Below are positions 32,111 to 40,304 of a DNA stretch of 47,224 nucleotides, in pieces. The notes under the pieces were generated by a model, which saw nothing but the letters and a program-made list of their open reading frames with translations, did not search any database and had not been told where the DNA came from. The stretch is taken from positions 1 to 47,224 of the forward strand of contig JAIORG010000180.1 of the NCBI GenBank assembly GCA_021108255.1, given 5' to 3'. Source of the stretch: Anaerolineales bacterium (lineage in GTDB: Bacteria; Chloroflexota; Anaerolineae; Anaerolineales; UBA11858). The position numbers and the translations under genes are program-made. Numbering within the stretch: the stretch's first letter is position 1; each line of letters begins with the position of its first letter.

Positions 32111-32751
32111 CCGCAAATAACGAACGCCTGGAAATTCTAGATATGATTCAGCGGGGAACAATCAACGCTCAGGAAGGTTTAAAGTTAATCGAAGCACTCG
32201 GTGAAACCCAGGACAATCTCGACGAGGAATACCTTCTCGCTAAAGCCAGGCTTGAAGGAGGAACTGAACAGGAAGCGGGGGACGAGTTTGATCCTCAATC
32301 CGTAGTGGAAGATCTTGAAAAGTGGAAAAAGTGGTGGATCATCCCTTTCTGGGTCGGGGTAGGAACAACCATATTTGGCGCATCTCTGATGTACTGGGCC
32401 TGGTCTGCCTGGGAAATAAGCTTTGGATTTATCCTGGCCTGGATCCCGTTTCTGATCGGGATTGGTATTCTGGTACTTGGTTGGAACAGTCGGACCGGAC
32501 CCTGGCTCCATCTCCGGATTCAGCAAAAACCGGGAGAAAAACCTGGTCGAATTTCTATCAGCTTTCCACTGCCAATCCGATTCTTTGCCTGGAGTTTACG
32601 TACCTTCGGAAATCTCATTCCTGGCTTAAATGCTACTGGCGTTGATGAAGTCATTCTCGCGTTGGGAGAAAGCGCCCATGCAGAAACCCCCTTATTTATT
32701 GATGTAAATGAAGGTGATGAGGGAGAACAAGTTAAGATATACATTGGTTAG
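32107..32751 (+). CDS. Shared-module membrane protein (two helices)
   Basis: 214 residues starting at ATG 32107, inside the previous stop (ATGA). The N-terminal ~30 residues are the shared module (NNERLEILDMIQRGTINAQEGLKLIEAL). Two hydrophobic helices follow (~77-100 and ~105-125), then a beta-rich cytoplasmic domain (RISISFPLPIRFFAWSLRTF). It would carry the module on the cytoplasmic side at the membrane. Family not recognised beyond the module. Confidence 0.75.
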   Translation: MTANNERLEILDMIQRGTINAQEGLKLIEALGETQDNLDEEYLLAKARLEGGTEQEAGDEFDPQSVVEDLEKWKKWWIIPFWVGVGTTIFGASLMYWAWSAWEISFGFILAWIPFLIGIGILVLGWNSRTGPWLHLRIQQKPGEKPGRISISFPLPIRFFAWSLRTFGNLIPGLNATGVDEVILALGESAHAETPLFIDVNEGDEGEQVKIYIG

Positions 32752-32778
32752 GAAGAGGTTTCTAACGAGGAGAAAAAC

Positions 32779-33159
32779 ATGGTTACCAGCGAAGAACGGA
32801 TGAAAATCCTGAACATGATCAATGAGGGAAAAATCACTGCAGAAGAAGGATCAAATATTTTATCGGCCTTAACCCAAAGAAGCGAAAAACCGAAAAAAGT
32901 GTCCAAGCAAGCTCTTACCAGTCAGTGGCTTCGTGTGCGGGTTTCGGATATGTCTACCGGGAAAGCCAAAGTTAATGTAAACGTACCTATGAGACTCGTT
33001 GACGCGGGGTTAAATATTGCCGCGCAATTTATAGATGAGGTGGAAAGCGGCCAGATGATGGACGCTGTTAAGGAAGCATTGGCAGAAAATATCCAGGGGA
33101 AAATCGTTGATGTGATTGACGAGGAAGACCAGGAACACGTAGAAATATTTATCGAATAA
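32779..33159 (+). CDS. Shared-module soluble protein
   Basis: 126 residues, ATG 32779 with GAGGAG upstream. The N-terminal module TSEERMKILNMINEGKITAEEGSNILSAL is followed by a domain matching the C-terminal half of the 214-residue neighbour in style (WLRVRVSDM, VNVNVPMRLVDAGLNIAAQF), ending with an acidic segment EEDQEHVEIFIE. No membrane helix. Last gene of the operon; a strong terminator follows. Confidence 0.75.
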   Translation: MVTSEERMKILNMINEGKITAEEGSNILSALTQRSEKPKKVSKQALTSQWLRVRVSDMSTGKAKVNVNVPMRLVDAGLNIAAQFIDEVESGQMMDAVKEALAENIQGKIVDVIDEEDQEHVEIFIE

Positions 33160-33183
33160 ACCCCTGTTTTATATGAATAACCA

Positions 33184-33219
33184 ACAGAGAGCCCGGATTT
33201 CTCCGGGCTCTCTGTGTTT
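33184..33219 (+). terminator. Terminator of the DUF2089/DUF4097 operon
   Basis: Perfect 14-bp stem ACAGAGAGCCCGGA (33184-33197) / TCCGGGCTCTCTGT (33202-33215), four-base loop, then GTTTT. Confidence 0.92.
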
Positions 33220-33235
33220 TAGACTATTAGTAAGA

Positions 33236-33490
33236 TTATTCCTTTTTCGGGGCAGCCTCTTTAACCTCTGCGGTTACTACATCCTCGGCTGCAGGTACAT
33301 ATTCCGGGACGACGATCATCATAATCACATAAGCCCAGAAAAGTCCGCTGCCGGTCGCAAAAAAGCCAAAGACAAAGAGGAGCCGGATCAGTGTGGGGTC
33401 AACGTCAAAATAATCCGCAATCCCAGCACATATGCCCGCAACCATCCGATCATCCACCGAGCGATACAATCTTTTATATTCATTAGCCAT
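33236..33490 (-). CDS. PspC-domain membrane protein
   Basis: 84 residues. LYRSVDDRMVAGICAGIADYFDVDPTLIRLLFVF is the PspC signature: a short amphipathic start followed by one or two helices. PspC is part of the phage-shock envelope-stress response. ATG 33490 is chosen over an upstream start because AGGAGAAAGAATC precedes it. It is convergent with the DUF2089/DUF4097 operon, which carries the expected partners, supporting a shared stress role. A possible minus-strand -10 (TATAAT) lies at 33554-33549. Confidence 0.9.
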   Translation of the reverse strand: MANEYKRLYRSVDDRMVAGICAGIADYFDVDPTLIRLLFVFGFFATGSGLFWAYVIMMIVVPEYVPAAEDVVTAEVKEAAPKKE

Positions 33491-33661
33491 GATTCTTTCT
33501 CCTGATAACAAAATTTGTTGTTTCTCTACCAGGATATACGTCTAAACCATTATAAAGTTGTATGTTTCTTTTTGTTTCCTGTTCAGCAAATTGCTTCCTA
33601 ATAACGAAAAACATTAATCAGCTATCAATCCTGTCTCCAACTCCAGAAAGGCACTTTCTTT

Positions 33662-33670
33662 TGATATAAT
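33662..33670 (+). promoter_or_regulatory. Extended -10 promoter (TGA-TATAAT) of the XRE-cupin gene
   Basis: TG at 33662-33663, one base, TATAAT at 33665-33670; no clear -35. ATG is 28 bases downstream with GAGGTG in between, so this mRNA has a conventional short leader. The same TTGATATAATCAA context precedes the tyrS leader. Confidence 0.6.
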
Positions 33671-33698
33671 CAAGACAGTATACCTAAAACGAGGTGCC

Positions 33699-34325
33699 AT
33701 GGATATCTACGATAAGGAAGCTATCTCAGTTAATATCAGTACAAGGCTGCGTGCCCTCCGGGAAGAACGGGATTTGTCAATCCGGGCGTTGGGCCGATTA
33801 AGCGGTTTGTCCGCCAATGCTTTAAGTGTAATTGAACGGGGTCTTTCCTCCCCCTCTGTGAGCACATTGTACAAAATCGCAATTGCTCTCGAAATTCCAG
33901 TTACGGCATTTTTTGAAGAAACTCCCCCAAAACAGGACGTGGTTTTTATCAAATCTTCCGAGAGGAACCGCATTCCCCTCCATAGGGGATTATGGGAAGG
34001 TCTAGGTGGAGAACACTATGATGGCTTAATAGAGCCCTTTATGATTACTCTTGAAGCCGGCACCAGCAGCGGCAGATTCCATATGTCACATTCCGGCCAT
34101 GAATTTGTGTTATGTTTACGTGGCCAGTTGGAGTATGAGATTGGCAATCAGGCTTATCTCCTGGACTCAGGAGATGCATTATTATTTTCTGGCTCACTGG
34201 AACATAAATGGCGGAATCCGGGGAACATTGTTACCACTGCATTAATCTTGTTGTCTGGTTTCCACCCTGGGGAAAGCCCCAGTCAATATCATCTTGCTTC
34301 AGGAGATCCTATCGTCACAGAATAA
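33699..34325 (+). CDS. XRE-family regulator with C-terminal cupin
   Basis: 208 residues. An N-terminal XRE/Cro HTH (LRALREERDLSIRALGRLSGLSANALSVIERGLSSPS, residues ~10-65) is followed by a cupin_2 domain with GEHYDGLIEPFMI, HMSHSGHEFVLCLRGQLEYEI and SGDALLFSGSLEHKWRN. The layout matches regulators such as PuuR/SutR, which sense small molecules through the cupin. It faces away from the sulfide operon, separated by a shared terminator, so it is a possible but unproven local regulator of it. Confidence 0.88.
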   Translation: MDIYDKEAISVNISTRLRALREERDLSIRALGRLSGLSANALSVIERGLSSPSVSTLYKIAIALEIPVTAFFEETPPKQDVVFIKSSERNRIPLHRGLWEGLGGEHYDGLIEPFMITLEAGTSSGRFHMSHSGHEFVLCLRGQLEYEIGNQAYLLDSGDALLFSGSLEHKWRNPGNIVTTALILLSGFHPGESPSQYHLASGDPIVTE

Positions 34326-34344
34326 ATTTACATCGAACAAGCAA

Positions 34345-34380
34345 AAACAGCCTCGAAAATAATTTCGAGGCTGTTTTATT
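34345..34380. terminator. Bidirectional terminator
   Basis: Stem AAACAGCCTCGAAA (34345-34358) / TTTCGAGGCTGTTT (34363-34376) with an ATAA loop and T runs on both sides (TTTTATTTTT on plus, TTTTTGC on minus). It ends the XRE-cupin gene and the convergent DsrE-like gene. Confidence 0.88.
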
Positions 34381-34396
34381 TTTCCTCTTATTGAGT

Positions 34397-34909
34397 TTAA
34401 ACAAAAATAACTTGAGCACCTTCGGTTATATCCATAAACTCCATTGCACCCAGAACTACTGATCCTTCAATCAAATCATCCTTGGTTAATTTCATCATGT
34501 CCATTGACATTTTACACCCGTAAACATTGGCTCCAGCATCAATGAGCAGCTGCATGAACTCGGGCACAGGAGGGAAATCCAGCTTTTTAATCTCCCCTCT
34601 CATCATCCAGGAAGCAGCGGCGGACATTCCCGGCAGAGCTCCCAGCAAAGTTGGGATCCCGAACCAGGGGTGCATATTGGGATTACCCACGGTAGCAACG
34701 TGTAGTTTTCCCATTTTCTTTTTGGTGATAATGTCCAACCCCCAGAAGGTGAAGAACATCTCCACCTCGATGCCGCTCATTCTGGCAGCATTGGCCAGGA
34801 TTAAAGGCGGGTAAGCCATATCCAATGAGCCTTTGGAAGCTATCAGCGCCAGCTTTCTTCCGCCAGCTTCTCCAGAACTTTGATGTAAAGCTCTTGAAGG
34901 TTTTGCCAT
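34397..34909 (-). CDS. DsrE2-like sulfur-carrier protein
   Basis: 170 residues of the DsrE/DsrF/DsrH-like superfamily. KLALIASKGSLDMAYPPLILANAAR is the family opening, the middle has a long hydrophobic segment (WFGIPTLLGALPGMSAAASWMM), and NVYGCKMSMDM holds the single candidate persulfide-carrying Cys132. DsrE2-type proteins pass sulfane sulfur between TusA- and rhodanese-type partners and can be membrane-associated. ATG 34909 follows AGGAGAAGAAG. Last gene of the sulfide operon. Confidence 0.85.
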   Translation of the reverse strand: MAKPSRALHQSSGEAGGRKLALIASKGSLDMAYPPLILANAARMSGIEVEMFFTFWGLDIITKKKMGKLHVATVGNPNMHPWFGIPTLLGALPGMSAAASWMMRGEIKKLDFPPVPEFMQLLIDAGANVYGCKMSMDMMKLTKDDLIEGSVVLGAMEFMDITEGAQVIFV

Positions 34910-34924
34910 CTTCTTCTCCTTTTC

Positions 34925-35233
34925 CTAAATACAGCCGGTTGGTTTTTTAAGGCCTGCGATATTGGCGGCAATTTTTGCCGGTCCCCCGGGGAATAATTGG
35001 TACATTTCTTTCATGCTGACTTCTGTCTGCTGGGTAATACGGCGCAGAGTTGGCGGCTCACCCTGAGCTTCAAACTCCTGTCTGGCGTACTTTATCACTT
35101 CCCAATGACGATCTGAAAGTTTAACCTCCAGCGCTTCCCCAATCGCCTGGGCTATTTCTTCCGTCCACACAGAAGCGTCTACCATAAATCCTTCATCATC
35201 GAAGGCAATGGTGTCAAGAATATCTTGAGTCAT
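34925..35233 (-). CDS. DsrC/TusE-like protein lacking the second arm cysteine
   Basis: 102 residues with the DsrC/TusE fold: HWEVIKYARQEFEAQGEPPTLRRI, then the C-terminal arm LFPGGPAKIAANIAGLKKPTGCI. The penultimate Cys (Cys101) that carries persulfide is present. The second arm Cys, ten residues before it in true DsrC (…AC..AG…), is replaced by Ala (AAN). By family knowledge this makes it TusE-like: able to accept sulfur but not to form the internal trisulfide used with dissimilatory sulfite reductase. No dsrAB is present. ATG 35233 follows GGAG. Confidence 0.88.
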   Translation of the reverse strand: MTQDILDTIAFDDEGFMVDASVWTEEIAQAIGEALEVKLSDRHWEVIKYARQEFEAQGEPPTLRRITQQTEVSMKEMYQLFPGGPAKIAANIAGLKKPTGCI

Positions 35234-35264
35234 AATCTATCTCCTTATAACAATAAATAAACGG

Positions 35265-35843
35265 TCAGTTCCCCTGCTTATTCCCACCCATAAGTTTTAC
35301 AATCTGAAGTAAACGGGCCATTCCTTTCCGAACTTCAGGTTGATTCAATTCCCTCAATAACGCGATCGAGGATGGAGATCCCAAATCCTCCCCTATGGAT
35401 CGAATATCTGCCGGATCTATCTCAGCCACAATCTTCTCCAGCACACCCCAACTTTCCCGGGCGATGGCGAAAAAGCCTTCTCTCTCTAAACGATCAAGCC
35501 CTTCTATCGTGGTTGAGAAGACCTGTTTTCCGAGCAGTTCCATTTCATCGGCGATCCCCATCAACGCCTCGAAACGATCCATCATGGTCAGGATTAATTG
35601 AGTATTTCTAAGAACCCTTTTCAGGAGGTAAATTAAATCCTCCAGTTCAAATTCTGTCCCAATTTCAGCCAGTTCATTAATGGTTAACTTGATCAGCTGA
35701 TTGCCGATTGGTATTAAATCTGCCTTTAGTTCATCCAGTTCACGTCCCCGACGTTGTTCAATCTCAGCATGATCAGCCAGAATTTCCACCTGGGCGGTCA
35801 GTTGATCAACTTTTTCATGAAGTAAAGCGATATCTTTATCCAT
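35265..35843 (-). CDS. DUF1641 protein
   Basis: 192 residues, mostly helical; the start is a coiled coil (LLHEKVDQLTAQVEILADHAE). The segment DLIYLLKRVLRNTQLILTMMDRFEALMGIADEM and the following hydrophobic helices match DUF1641. That family is often next to FAD-dependent pyridine-nucleotide/sulfide reductases or formate dehydrogenase genes. Starts ten bases after the sqr stop (an in-frame GTG lies directly before the ATG), with GAGGGTGA upstream. Probably a partner or membrane recruiter of the quinone reductase (inference). Confidence 0.82.
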   Translation of the reverse strand: MDKDIALLHEKVDQLTAQVEILADHAEIEQRRGRELDELKADLIPIGNQLIKLTINELAEIGTEFELEDLIYLLKRVLRNTQLILTMMDRFEALMGIADEMELLGKQVFSTTIEGLDRLEREGFFAIARESWGVLEKIVAEIDPADIRSIGEDLGSPSSIALLRELNQPEVRKGMARLLQIVKLMGGNKQGN

Positions 35844-35852
35844 CACTCACCC

Positions 35853-37088
35853 TCACTGCCATTTCCCGGCCATGGTCATCTGGGATTCAAAAGGCATTTC
35901 TCCCCCTTTCAGCAAGATATTCCAATACATCCAGCGGAACATCATTTTGCCCCAATGATTGGAAGGGGACTCTTTTAGCAGGGAGAATGGCCCTAATCCG
36001 GGAAGGGGGTATTTCCCCGGAAGCGGTTCCACATCGTAGTTAAAATCAATCAATATTCCCTGTTCAAATCCAGATTCAATAAAACAATTCGCATGTCCAT
36101 CAAACTCTGCCAACAGCTCTAATCCCTCCATGTGCCGAAGCATATTGTCTATCAGAACATCCAGCATAAAATGAGCTACTGATCCGGCTTTGGAGGTCGG
36201 GGCATTCCCGGCATCACCAATAACCCAGATGTTTTCCCAAGCTGAAGATTGCAGGGTATGTTTATCAACAGGGACAAAGTTGAGTTCATCACCCAGCCCC
36301 GAGCGTCCAATGACCTCAGCGCCCATGTTGGTGGGTATCGAAACCAACAGGTCATAAGAGATTTCACGTTCATCCCAGGAACGAATGACCTGCTTTTTGT
36401 TGTCCACCTCGCCAATGTTGAACTCCGGCTCCAGGTTAATATTTTTCTTTTCCAGCATACCTCCCAGGATCTCGGAAGCTCTGGGTTTAGTAAAAGCGCC
36501 ATCAAGCGGCGTGGCATAAACTATTTCCACCTGATCCCGTATTCCACGTTCATGAAAAAACCAGTCCGCCAGGAAAAGAAATTCCAGGGGGGCTACAGGA
36601 CACTTTATCGGCATTTCTGAAACATTCACAACCATTCTGCCGCCTTTCCAGAACTTTAAAAACCGTGCCAGGTCAGCAGCACCATCAGGTGAATAAAAAT
36701 CAAAAATGTTCTTCCGCCATCCGCCGCCATCCAGCAATCCCTCAGTTTCTTTTGGCTGAATATGACTTCCGGTTGCGATCACCAGGTAATCATAATTGAT
36801 GATTTGTTTATCTTTAGATAACTGGACCCGGTTCTTTTCCGGTTCAATCAGCTCGATATCGGAAAGTATCAAATTGACGTTAAGGGGAATAAAGTCCCGC
36901 TTGGGCTTTTCCACATCCCGGGGATTGTAAATTCCAAAGGGAATAAACAGCAAACCAGGCTGGTAATAATGGGTTTCGTCGCGGTCAACAATGATGATCT
37001 CCCATTCCCGGGAATCAAGTTCGTGAACCATCTTGTTTGCAACCATAGTGCCGCCAGTTCCGGCACCCAGAATCAATAAAGTTTTCAT
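35853..37088 (-). CDS. Sulfide:quinone oxidoreductase-like flavoprotein
   Basis: 411 residues. The N-terminal FAD motif LILGAGTGGTMVANKM, the second dinucleotide segment YLVIATGS and VIGDAGNAPTSKAGSVAHFM define the family. It has exactly two cysteines: Cys163 (IKCPVAPLEF) and Cys335 (HANCFIES), consistent with the redox pair that oxidises sulfide to polysulfide and feeds electrons to quinone. ATG 37088 has GGAG nine bases upstream, preferred over an upstream in-frame start. It is first in an operon with DUF1641, DsrC/TusE-like and DsrE2-like genes. Detoxification or energy conservation from sulfide are both possible. Sequence class is SQR-like; biochemical specificity is unproven. Confidence 0.85.
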   Translation of the reverse strand: MKTLLILGAGTGGTMVANKMVHELDSREWEIIIVDRDETHYYQPGLLFIPFGIYNPRDVEKPKRDFIPLNVNLILSDIELIEPEKNRVQLSKDKQIINYDYLVIATGSHIQPKETEGLLDGGGWRKNIFDFYSPDGAADLARFLKFWKGGRMVVNVSEMPIKCPVAPLEFLFLADWFFHERGIRDQVEIVYATPLDGAFTKPRASEILGGMLEKKNINLEPEFNIGEVDNKKQVIRSWDEREISYDLLVSIPTNMGAEVIGRSGLGDELNFVPVDKHTLQSSAWENIWVIGDAGNAPTSKAGSVAHFMLDVLIDNMLRHMEGLELLAEFDGHANCFIESGFEQGILIDFNYDVEPLPGKYPLPGLGPFSLLKESPSNHWGKMMFRWMYWNILLKGGEMPFESQMTMAGKWQ

Positions 37089-37171
37089 ATAAGCGTTCTC
37101 CTGATCCTTGACAGAGGCTGGTTTTCCGGACTCAGTCACAGATACTTCCGGTTCTCTTGTTCAAGGCATAA

Positions 37172-37200
37172 TGTAACAAGGCATATAATACCATGTTACA
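37172..37200. promoter_or_regulatory. Inverted repeat over the sulfide-operon promoter (candidate operator)
   Basis: TGTAACA (37172-37178) and TGTTACA (37194-37200) are inverted and 22 bases apart, about two helical turns. Between them, on the minus strand, TGG-TATTAT (37193-37185) is an extended -10 box reading toward sqr. A repressor or CRP/FNR-type factor binding both arms would cover the promoter. Confidence 0.55.
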
Positions 37201-37508
37201 CTAGAGGAAAAAGGGCTATTAAGAACTTCTTACAAATTTATTATGTTGTTCTGTTTTTCACAAGCCGTTGTCCCCAGCTACCCAACACGCACTCAAATCA
37301 GCACCATTTCCCCACTATTAAGAACGTTAAATGCCTCGGCTCATTTTTCACTGTGCCGTTATTTTCCAATCGAACCAAAATTGATGTTTTTTATATGCCC
37401 ACCAACTTTCCGTTTCCGGTTGGATCAGTCAATTATCTGTCACCAAAACAAAAAACTCTGTATAATAGAATCGGTTTCCAGGATGAAATAACTCAGGGAG
37501 GAGTTCTT
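37201..37508 (+). promoter_or_regulatory. Intergenic region with promoter of the small membrane protein
   Basis: 308 bases without a credible gene. TATAAT at 37461-37466 with CTGTCA 18 bases upstream (37437-37442) is a likely promoter, followed by a ribosome site GGGAGGAG shortly before ATG 37509. The AT-rich block 37201-37260 and the rest show no further structure. An upstream-extended frame starting at 37353 is rejected because it lacks a ribosome site. Confidence 0.55.
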
Positions 37509-37775
37509 ATGAAATTGAATGTTAAAGCCTTTGCCCTCGCCTCTGGCCTAGTCTGGGGAATTAACTGGTTTGCAGTAACGTGGTGGATGATGGCCTTTGA
37601 CGGAGCAACCAGGGAAGTGCTGTTCGTCGGACGCATGTACCGAGGATTTACACTCAGCCCAATTGGCAGCCTGGTTGCCCTGCTGTGGGGTTTCGGGGAC
37701 GGCTTTTTAATCGGCTTGATGGTCGCCTGGATCTATAATAAAGTCAGCCCCCATTTGCAATCTGACAAGGAATAA
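37509..37775 (+). CDS. Small two-helix membrane protein, holin-like
   Basis: 88 residues: MKLNVKAFALASGLVWGIN opens the first helix (~5-32), a loop follows with conserved-looking GRMYRGFTLSPIGS, then a second helix (~55-80, GSLVALLWGFGDGFLIGLMVAW). Similar small proteins are often annotated as bacteriophage holin or DUF5676-like, but there is no phage context, so lysis is unlikely. It stands alone with its own promoter. Role unknown. Confidence 0.75.
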   Translation: MKLNVKAFALASGLVWGINWFAVTWWMMAFDGATREVLFVGRMYRGFTLSPIGSLVALLWGFGDGFLIGLMVAWIYNKVSPHLQSDKE

Positions 37776-37831
37776 CTCCAGGTATTACCAGACCTATATC
37801 ATCACGAAAAAACCAAATCGCGATTAACGCT

Positions 37832-37869
37832 ATAAGAGCCAGGCGAAGAATATACGCCCGGCTCTTATT
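37832..37869. terminator. Bidirectional terminator
   Basis: Stem ATAAGAGCCaGGCG / CGCCcGGCTCTTAT with one mismatch and a nine-base loop, T-rich on the plus side (TTAT, TTAAC). It lies between convergent genes ending at 37775 and 37896. Confidence 0.75.
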
Positions 37870-37895
37870 TAACTTACTCCGATTCAAGAACTATT

Positions 37896-40304
37896 TCATT
37901 TCTTTTTTCCAAACCCCAGAACTGCCAAGCCTGCCAGCAAAGGCGCAGTGCAAAACCCGCTAATACCTGAAGAGTTGGCGGGCTGCTCAGTAATATTTAC
38001 CTCGTTTTCTTCCTCCGGATGTGAAAGTTGAGCTGGCAAACTCTCTAACTCTCCTTCCCCTTCCACTATCTCGTAAACCATATCACCAGCCACAAAAATT
38101 AAGTGGTCACCAAGTGCTAAATATTTTCCCCAGGAAGGTCTGGCCGCGATCAAATCAAAATAGACTTGTGATCCAAACCCGATTTTTAGAATATCCATGG
38201 ATCCGGGTTCAAATGCAGTGTCGATCCACATTCCGTTCTGATAGAAGAAAGTTTTATCATCAATATATTTAACAGCCGGCCGATAAAATCCCTGACCGGA
38301 ATCACCACTTTGTACTTCCGCCTGGTAAAACGATTCCGCCGAACGCAAGTTTGATTCAGCATCAGCTTTCTCAACGGCTTCTGCACCTACAGCCGGTCCG
38401 GAATATTCTTCCGTCAAATCCCTGGCAGCATCATCCAGTCCTTCTCCAGTCAAGAAATCGCCCTCTTCAATCAGGAAAGAGGTATAGGGTGTAATAACCC
38501 CATATTTAATACTGAGTTGGACAATCGCGTCCACCCACTCCTGATTTTCACCTATGAGGCGAATCTGGGACAACAAATATCCTATCTTCCGGGTTGCCCA
38601 CAATCTAGGAATATAACTGGTTGAATTTCCATCCTCATCAGCAGGCATGAAATCAGCTTCATATACAAATATCCTTTTTTCGCCATTTACATAACCTGAC
38701 AATGTAATTTTTGTTTGTCCTGAACTGCCTGCAGGATATCGATACTGGCCCGTTAGCAGCAGTTGTGACCCTGAAAACAGATCAGGAATAACAGGCGGAT
38801 ACATATCTTCCACCAGGATTCCGCCAAAATCCAGCTCCAGGTCTGTCAACACAGGTGTTTTGATCTTGGCAAACAGGGCGGATACTTCCTCATCGATCCG
38901 CTCCTGGGGACGCACGTAGCTGGTTAATCCACGATTGTCTGCCGCCAGGGTATCCAGCAGCACAGTATTCACGTCATCTCCCACCCCAAAAGCAAAGAGA
39001 CGAACGCTGCTTGATGCCGTTGCTTTGATATTTGCGATGATCTGCTGGATTTCCGTGACACCTTCTGTGGGCAGTCCATCTGTCAGGAAAAGCACTACGA
39101 GCGGTCTTCCTCCTTCATCGCCTTCCAAATCAGCTCTGAGAGAAAGCGCCTCCAACAGGGCAAGGTTTATGTTTGTTCCTCCCAGCGCATCCATCCTGTT
39201 GATCCAGGACAAAGCCTCTGGGGCTCTGGAGACAGGCTGCAGATCCAGGGCAAAGTGTTTACTTCCCGTAGAAAAAGCGATCACATTAAAACGATCTTCT
39301 TCATTGAGGTGATTTAATACATATTTAGAAGCTTCCTTGGCTTGATTAAGCTTCTCCCCTTCCATTGATCCCGAGGTGTCCAGAACCAGGATGATATCCC
39401 TGGGCACAACTTGATTGACTTCTACCGTCGGCGCTGCCATCAGAAGAAAATATCCTTCCTGACCGGGTAACCCTGTTTTTTCGGGATAGGTCAATCCGTC
39501 CCACCATATCTTGTCAGGATAGGTCAGCAGATGCAAACCTATCTCTTCTTTACTAAAAGTGTAAATGAGGTCAAAATCCTGATCCGGCAGAACAAATCTT
39601 TCTTCATAGCCAATTACCACTCGATGATCCCCTTCCCGCTGGATATATACCCGGTCTTGATGGGTGGGTGAATATATAGTATGCAGCGGTTGATCTGATT
39701 CAAGGGTAATGTGAACCGAGCACTCTTCCAGCGGTTGAGCAGAAAATTTCTCCGTATTAAGTGGATAACTATATCTCACCAAACCATTATCTGCGGTCAG
39801 CACCTGAGTATATTCCAAATCAATTTTCCTTGATCCTCCAGCTGGAATAGGAAATATTCGTACCTGTACTGCATCCCGGCCCACATATTCCAATAAAGCA
39901 GGGTCGCGTCGTTCGCGAACGATATCTTCATATATTTTTCGGGCTTCATCAGCAGGCAGAATCTTCCCCTCAATGGGTTCACCGTCAATCCACATCACGA
40001 ATTTCGATATTGATGCCCCCAGGGGCAAAGGGAAGATATAAGTCCCCTCAACTTCCCAATCATACTCGTTTATAAATTCTTGTTCTACACGCGTGACTGC
40101 GATCTGATTTTCAATCGTGACAGAGACCCGGTGGTAACGGATGGTTAACCAAATATCCTCCAGCAGCACGGGGCCAGACAGCGGGGGCGGATCGGGAATC
40201 ACAATGCCATCCGCCAGGACCGGCTGACAGGTGACTCCAAGTAGGATGAAAACAAAACCGAAACTAGCCAGTATTTTCTTTGGGAGATCCTTAATATGAC
40301 ACAT
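37896..40304 (-). CDS. VIT and von Willebrand A domain surface protein with C-terminal anchor
   Basis: 802 residues. A signal peptide (KILASFGFVFILLGVTCQPVLA) is followed by a VIT domain (~residues 35-165) and a vWA domain with the MIDAS motif DTSGSMEG near residue 310. The layout resembles inter-alpha-trypsin inhibitor heavy chain-like bacterial proteins. The C terminus (GISGFCTAPLLAGLAVLGFGKKK) has a Cys, a short hydrophobic helix and three Lys, the layout of a protein-sorting tail; no LPxTG is present. ATG 40304 is chosen because GGAGGAG precedes it by four bases. Expected to be exported and surface-held, binding metal-dependent ligands. Confidence 0.85.
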   Translation of the reverse strand: MCHIKDLPKKILASFGFVFILLGVTCQPVLADGIVIPDPPPLSGPVLLEDIWLTIRYHRVSVTIENQIAVTRVEQEFINEYDWEVEGTYIFPLPLGASISKFVMWIDGEPIEGKILPADEARKIYEDIVRERRDPALLEYVGRDAVQVRIFPIPAGGSRKIDLEYTQVLTADNGLVRYSYPLNTEKFSAQPLEECSVHITLESDQPLHTIYSPTHQDRVYIQREGDHRVVIGYEERFVLPDQDFDLIYTFSKEEIGLHLLTYPDKIWWDGLTYPEKTGLPGQEGYFLLMAAPTVEVNQVVPRDIILVLDTSGSMEGEKLNQAKEASKYVLNHLNEEDRFNVIAFSTGSKHFALDLQPVSRAPEALSWINRMDALGGTNINLALLEALSLRADLEGDEGGRPLVVLFLTDGLPTEGVTEIQQIIANIKATASSSVRLFAFGVGDDVNTVLLDTLAADNRGLTSYVRPQERIDEEVSALFAKIKTPVLTDLELDFGGILVEDMYPPVIPDLFSGSQLLLTGQYRYPAGSSGQTKITLSGYVNGEKRIFVYEADFMPADEDGNSTSYIPRLWATRKIGYLLSQIRLIGENQEWVDAIVQLSIKYGVITPYTSFLIEEGDFLTGEGLDDAARDLTEEYSGPAVGAEAVEKADAESNLRSAESFYQAEVQSGDSGQGFYRPAVKYIDDKTFFYQNGMWIDTAFEPGSMDILKIGFGSQVYFDLIAARPSWGKYLALGDHLIFVAGDMVYEIVEGEGELESLPAQLSHPEEENEVNITEQPANSSGISGFCTAPLLAGLAVLGFGKKK

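Noticed and set aside
37353-37508. Upstream extension of the small membrane protein
   Set aside because: Lacks a ribosome site, while ATG 37509 has GGGAGGAG and a promoter directly upstream.
37509-37775. Prophage holin
   Set aside because: Small two-helix protein only; no endolysin, tail, integrase or other phage genes in the window.
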